In this document: positions 58,875 through 64,000 of the stretch, one piece after another
Numbering within the stretch: position 1 is the first letter of the stretch
Layout of the letters: each line of letters starts with the position of its first letter
Origin: Amoebidium appalachense
Lineage: Eukaryota; Ichthyosporea
Direction of reading: 5' to 3'
Assembly (NCBI GenBank): GCA_963693365.1
Contig: CAVNZM010000005.1
Coordinates: forward strand, 11,036,001 to 11,100,000
Length of the DNA stretch: 64,000 bases
Position numbers and translations under genes: made by a program
The notes under the pieces: generated by a model
Database searches by the model: none
What the model was told of the DNA's origin: nothing
The model's input: the letters and a program-made list of their open reading frames with translations, nothing else

Positions 58875-60348
58875 ACTCCTCTTTCACAAAGCATCTTCTT
58901 CCACACACACATCCTCACATACACCTACACATCCGCACAGATTCACACATATAAGCCTACACACAAACACGTACTTGTACGCAAACAAGAGCAAACCTGC
59001 AAATCAAAACCTGAATTTTCGTCTGGATTACGTTCTTCCACCCAATAGTGTCAATCAGCATGGTCTAAAAAGGGATTGTTCGAAGCTTCTTGTTCGTTTG
59101 TATATTTCATCTTATGCACACCAGCACACACCAGAATGTTGGATCCATCCTATCCCCCCCCCCCCCCCCCCCCCTCCCTCTCTTCGGGAGCCGATTCTGT
59201 CACTGGTTTATACTGCTTTGCTCTCTCTTCCTCATCACAGCCAATAATAATCGGCCGAAGTCACACCGATAACGGTACACGAATGCACCCCTTGGTTTGA
59301 GGAAAGCCATATTTGCCCCCCCCCCCCCCCCCCCCCTCCCCGCCGCCCCCAGTCGCCCTGCTCCTCCCCCCAGACATCTTTACTTCCATGCAACCGGGCA
59401 TGGTTGCTCTGTGTCGTGCATCTGTAAGCACATACGCGTTTTTGCTTGCAGCATTAGTTTACACACACATCTTCACCGTTTTGCTCACCTTGCTTGCATA
59501 AGCAACCCTGCTCGTCTTTGATCAAGACGGGTTGACCCACCCAAGTTCAGTTGATGCTGCTGTCTGAGTTGGAGTGTCGTATATACGCGGGCTAAGGGGT
59601 CGAAACTCAGAAGCAATTGATGACTTGGGCCCTCCCTGAGGATCGGCTCTGCTTATGACGCATACTGTGCGCATGGCTGATGTTGCATACTTGAATGTTT
59701 GCCTTTGCATGTGTCCTGCACCATGCTTCTCATCGTGTATGCGTACTTCGTACTGTGTTCCGCATTCAAACCCCCTCCCCTCACCACCCACCACCCACCC
59801 ACCCCACCCCACCCTCCCTCTCGAAAGATCACTTTTCTCGTTTCACTACGCGGTTTGTGCTCTTGATGGATGGTGGTTATAAACGTATCTATTCAATTTA
59901 AGACCAGATCATACAGCCAGAGGATAACGACAATGCATAAGTGCCCCCATCTCACGACCCTTTCCTCCCACAGGGCCCGGCGTCCCGACAAACGCCCCCC
60001 AACCGCCTTGTGCTCCCCGTCGACCCAACCGCTCCATCTCAGCCAACCCCAGCCCCCGCAACCACTCCATCCCTCCCACCCATCGCTTCGGCCTTTGGTG
60101 CACCCCTTCCATCCGCACGTGCTGCTTCCTCTCACGCCGCACCCTTAGGGGGGCAGTATGGGGAGGGGGAGAGAGAGCCTGTGGATGTGGATAATGTGCA
60201 CGGTAGAGAGGGTGGTGTGGCTACCAGGTACACGGGAAGAGAGCAGGAGGCTAGTTTTGAGCGCAGGCAGGCTACAAAGCTCGAAGGTGTGGGTTGATTG
60301 GGGGTGATGGGCTGGGTGTGTAGGGGTGTCGGGTGATTTTTTCTTATT

Positions 60349-60381
<33 letters not shown>

Positions 60382-60516
60382 TTATTTTATTTTATTTTAT
60401 TTTATTTTTGGGGGGGGGGGGGGGGGGGGTTGTAATGTGAGTGCATGTGAGAGCATGGAATAGAGGAGGTAGATAAAGTGATAGTGAGAGTGTGAGGTGG
60501 CGGCGGTGGTTTTTGT

Positions 60517-60559
<43 letters not shown>

Positions 60560-61447
60560 TGTGGTTCAGGTGGGTAAGCTAGGAGCCAGGAGACTGGGAC
60601 TTATGAGAGACGAATGTGTGAGACGAGGAAATTAATGGGAAGGAGAGGAGATGAGAGGAGTTTGGACTAATAGGCCAAGGCAGGATTGGTAAAGGTAGGG
60701 AAGGGGGAGGGTAGGGGAGAGATGGAATGTGTGGCCGCAAAGAAGGCAGATGTTGCAAAGTAGCTGGATAGTTTCTGGGTGGAATGGGCTGGGCAACGGC
60801 AATGGAATGAAGGTAGCTGTCGATGCATGTGCTGGCCGGGTGTAGTTTTTGCGATCGGGGATGCATGCAGTTAGGTCCCGGGCTTTCAAATCTTGGCTTT
60901 GAATCTGGAAATCTGTTTGGAAATTTCATCGGGAGTACTTGTTGTGGATTTCAATGGGGAATGTCTGTTTTTAGTTTCAATTTTTTGGGGTGGGATGGGA
61001 GAGGAGGGAGCTTTGGCGGACAGGCAGGGCGAGCAAAGTTTGTGCTATTTACGTCTCTTTGTGGAGGTCTGTTTCAGTATGATCAGTTTCAGTGGAGATA
61101 TCGGCATCAGTTTCGGTGTTGGTTTCAGCACTACTGTTAACAACTGTTACAGTAGTATGATAGCATCAGGAACTTGTCAACATTAGTCATAGTATTAGTT
61201 GTGGTATTGGCATCCATTTAGTAGTTCATGGGTTTTTGCAGCGCAAGCGCGTGCCGAGCGTCGTGAGCGTGAGCAGAGCAAGCAGCGTGTGCTTCAAGAG
61301 ATAGCCGCAGACCGTGCCCGTAAGCTAGCACTGCAGCAGCAGCACACACCTGCCCCCACTCAGCCGGCACAGCCCAGACAACAACAGCAACAGCAGCGCC
61401 CTGCCGCCACAACTGCAACTATACAGGTAGGAAACACCAGAAACACA

Positions 61448-61539
<92 letters not shown>

Positions 61540-62514
61540 ACCACCACCACCACACACACACCATACGGTAAGCTTCTCAGCCAAGCGCTAAGGGAGAGCG
61601 AGAGAGGGAGGGAGGGGGGGGGGGGGGGGAGGGGGGGGGGGGGGGGGGGAGGAAGGCAAAGAGAGGGGGGAGGAACGGGAGGAGGGGGAGAAGTCAATTT
61701 CGTAGAGACTGACAGCATACATGTGCATGTGCTTTGGCTGACGGGGGTGGATGGGTTAGGTGCGGCTGCCCAGTGGGACGACCCAGCGGCAGCAGTTTGA
61801 GGCCACAGCACCCATGGCCCAGGTCTTTGACTGGGTGGCTTCATCTGTCCAACAGCAGTTTGCTCTGGTCCAGGTGTGTGCTGGATAGAATGCATGTGGT
61901 TTGGTGGTGGCCTTTCGGTTTGTACGGGTGTATGTTTGGATGCAATGGTGTCCTGCATGATGCGGATTTTATGGTTCCCAGTAATATGGGGAGATGTGGT
62001 TACCTGTTTGTGCACATAGAGCACTGCATGTGCATAAGACCTTGCTTAATCACACACGCCAGTTGACACAGCGAAACCGCATCGGTTTTTGGCACGAGCT
62101 CACAAAATTGTGTTCAAAGAACGTATACTGCATGCACTCAGACAAAAATTACATCGTGCAGATGTTGTGCACTATTGAGGACCTGTAACCGATAGGTAGC
62201 ATTCTAGACCAGAGCTTAGGAGTTTGGAATCTTAAAAATTTTCCTGCCTGTGAAACATTCTTCATACAACACGCCAGTTAGCGATCATCCCTTTTTTCTC
62301 CATGTGCACGCTCCTTAAATAACCCATGTACATTCACAGGCATTCCCCCGTCGTGAGTTCACCCGTGAGCAGTCACAGACGGTTCAAGATGCCGGACTGG
62401 TCCCCTCTGCCTCTCTGACTGTACGCCTGCTCGATGCTGCCCCTGGCTGGCAGCCTGCCGTACCTCCAGCAGTGCACCAGCCCGTGGCACCTCCACAGCA
62501 GATGCAGCCCCCAG

Positions 62515-62577
<63 letters not shown>

Positions 62578-62657
62578 AGGGAGGGAGAAATTGTGTGTGT
62601 GTGCGTGTGCACGTGTGCACGTTCGTGTGGTGTGTGTGTGTAAGTGTGTGTGTGCGT

Positions 62658-62699
<42 letters not shown>

Positions 62700-63815
62700 A
62701 CATGTGTGCTCGTGTGGTGGACATGACTGTGTATGGTCGTGTAGGCCGTATCTGTGTTTGGGCAAAGGTGGTGGAAGCGGAAGGGAGGCAACCGGAGGTA
62801 TATGCCGGGAGGAGAGAAGGGGGCAGGGAGGGGGGGGGGGGGGGGGGGGGGGGATTTTTTTTTTTTTTTGGGGGGGGGGGGGGGGGGATGGGAAGAAAGA
62901 GCATGGGACGGCTGTGTGTGGTGTGTGTGTGTGGACAAGTGTGGAATTAGCAAAGTCTAGGTTGTTAGTTTAGAGGGGATAGGTGAGGAAAGAGGAGGCA
63001 TCAGAAACTGTACCTGTACCAAATCCTCGTGTCTTTGTTTTCGTTTCTCATCCTTTTTTTTTTTTTTTCAGTTGCAGGGGCTGTGCCAGCAAACCCCGAT
63101 GCTATGGACATAGACCAAGATGACGAGGAAGAACAAAACATGAGCCAAGAGGAAGAAAGGGAGGAAGAGGAAGGGGGAGGAGGAAGAGGAAGAAGAGGAG
63201 GAGGGGGAAGACGGACATATGGGGGGAGATGATGATATGTTCGGCATGGTTGGGGGGATGGGTATGGGTGTGGGCAGGGGAATGGGTATGGGAAGGGGGA
63301 GGGGGAGAGGGCGTGGGTTGGCTTCATTTGGGGGTAACGGGCAGAGGCTGGGGGGGGATGCACCTCTGGACCGGGCAGCACTGGCACAGGCACGGCAGGT
63401 GGGTGTGCGGGTGGGTGAATGTGCGCGGGGGGAGGGGGGGGGGGGGGGGGGGGGGGGGGGCGAGGGGGGGGATGGGGGTCGTTGGGGTTTTTTTTCCTTT
63501 TCTATTTTTGGGGTGGGGGGGACAGAGAGAGAGAGAGAGGGGGGGGGGGGGGGGGAGGGGGGAGGGAAGGAGGGCTAGGGACTGTCAATGGTTCAAGGGG
63601 AAACGAAGAGGTGAAGGATGATTTGGTTGCAGAGGAGAATAAAAGAGAGAAACTAGAAAACCATTTCAGGTTGATTAGTGGAACTGGAGGCCCTAGAAGG
63701 GGGGGAAGTGGGGAGGGGGAAGGGAAGGGGGGGAGGGGGGGGGGTAAGGGGGACGGGGGAGGGGAGGACGGGGAGGAGGATGTTCCAGGCGGAAGGGCAG
63801 GAGAACTTGCAATGA
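58187..63815 (+). CDS. UBXN1: UBA-UBX protein (UBXN1/SAKS1-like), probable Cdc48/p97 cofactor
   Basis: Exons: 58187-58249, 58700-58777, 59974-60286, 61242-61426, 61760-61873, 62340-62514, 63072-63398, 63789-63815 (TGA; last exon tentative). Residues 1-47 form a UBA domain (LIAGLMAMGFELDACKRAV, EDAVEWII) for ubiquitin binding. A Pro/Ala-rich linker follows, then a basic coiled coil (RAERREREQSKQRVLQEIAA). The UBX domain spans about 213-285: VRLPSGTTQRQQFEATAPM, then the FPRREF loop that contacts the p97 N domain, and DAGLVPSASLTV. UBX proteins link ubiquitinated clients to the p97 unfoldase. The tail is acidic, then Gly/Met/Arg-rich. The exon at 63072 shifts frame inside a G5 run (63173-63177); one fewer G restores an acidic stretch continuing to GGDDDMFGMVGG. 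The exon ending 58777 is followed by GC (CAG/gcaagt). The symbol rests on domain order. Confidence 0.86.
59488..59770 (-). repeat. Dispersed repeat, copy C (UBX intron), inverted
   Basis: Reverse complement of the copy B type. Shared blocks are AAGCAGAGCC.ATCCTCAGG, GAGTTTCGACC, CTTGATCA.AGACGAGCAGGG and TTGCTTATGCA. Its head again abuts a G-rich tract on the element strand. Confidence 0.78.
60350..60410. repeat. T-rich (TTTTA)n pentanucleotide array next to poly-G
   Basis: TTTTTA/TTTTA units run for about 60 bp and end in a G run (about 60409-60429), in the third intron of the UBX gene. Confidence 0.85.
61449..61525. repeat. Poly-C run, 77 nt, in a UBX-gene intron
   Basis: Longest homopolymer in the window. 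It begins 22 bp after the donor of exon 61242-61426 and is followed by a short CA repeat. Confidence 0.95.
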
Positions 63816-63969
63816 GTGGCGGTGGCCCATGGGTGTTGAGAAGGCGGGCAAAGGAGAGAGGTAAGTGGTGCTGCTGGGTACACACTCTGCCGGTGCACGG
63901 CCATTAGAGTAACTTTTGCCAAATATGTGTTTGGCATGTTAGATGGCATGGTGTAAGGATGGTACTTAC

Positions 63970-64000
63970 AAACACCTTGCAGGCTGCGCTTGCACGGCAC
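63970..64000 (-). CDS. Possible exon of the next minus-strand gene
   Basis: At the window edge the minus strand encodes PCKRSLQGV and then a consensus donor (TTT/gtaagt). Only 31 nt are visible, so identity is unknown. Confidence 0.25.

Overview
The window is nuclear DNA from an intron-rich eukaryote, most likely a unicellular protist or alga; I cannot name the lineage. The evidence is canonical GT-AG introns (two look like GC-AG), introns of roughly 0.2-4 kb, a mitochondrial-type PPR-SMR protein, and orthologues of widely conserved eukaryotic genes (AMBRA1, a TBC Rab-GAP, DCTPP1, CCDC25, a UBA-UBX protein). Introns and spacers are packed with (GT)n/(CA)n microsatellites, minisatellites and very long poly-G or poly-C runs (up to 77 nt). 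Almost every long open frame outside the genes below is translated simple repeat.

Layout. 1-10139 (minus): mitochondrial-type TPR protein, 11 supported exons, 3' end outside the window. 10898-20179 (plus): compact 434-residue AMBRA1-like WD40 protein in 12 exons. 20180-22851: spacer with weak coding-like fragments. 22852-24576 (minus): intronless PPR-SMR gene. 24577-27010: spacer. 27011-39942 (minus): 777-residue TBC Rab-GAP in 14 exons, with two extra partial copies of its fourth exon lying in an intron. 41716-43624 (minus): two-exon, four-finger C2H2 factor. 45847-49106 (plus): three-exon DCTPP1. 51618-57340 (minus): seven-exon CCDC25 with one partial duplicate exon. 58187-63815 (plus): eight-exon UBA-UBX protein. 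63970-64000 (minus): possible exon of the next gene.

Exon joins were chosen by hand so that reading phase is preserved across every junction. The AMBRA1, TBC, zinc-finger, DCTPP1 and CCDC25 models close as complete in-phase proteins. The UBX model needs one base removed from a G5 run in its last long exon.

There is no operon-like logic. Two gene pairs are divergent over spacers of about 0.75-0.85 kb (TPR/AMBRA1 and CCDC25/UBX) and probably share promoters with CCAAT boxes. Functionally the window mixes ubiquitin/proteostasis genes (AMBRA1-like, UBX, CCDC25), Rab traffic (TBC), nucleotide-pool hygiene (DCTPP1), organelle RNA or protein handling (PPR-SMR, TPR) and one transcription factor.

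Most unusual signals: serial partial exon duplication, a dispersed intronic element next to poly-G, microsatellites running into splice sites, a 78-bp perfect palindrome, homogenised minisatellites open on both strands, and an AMBRA1 that lacks the long disordered insert of the animal protein.
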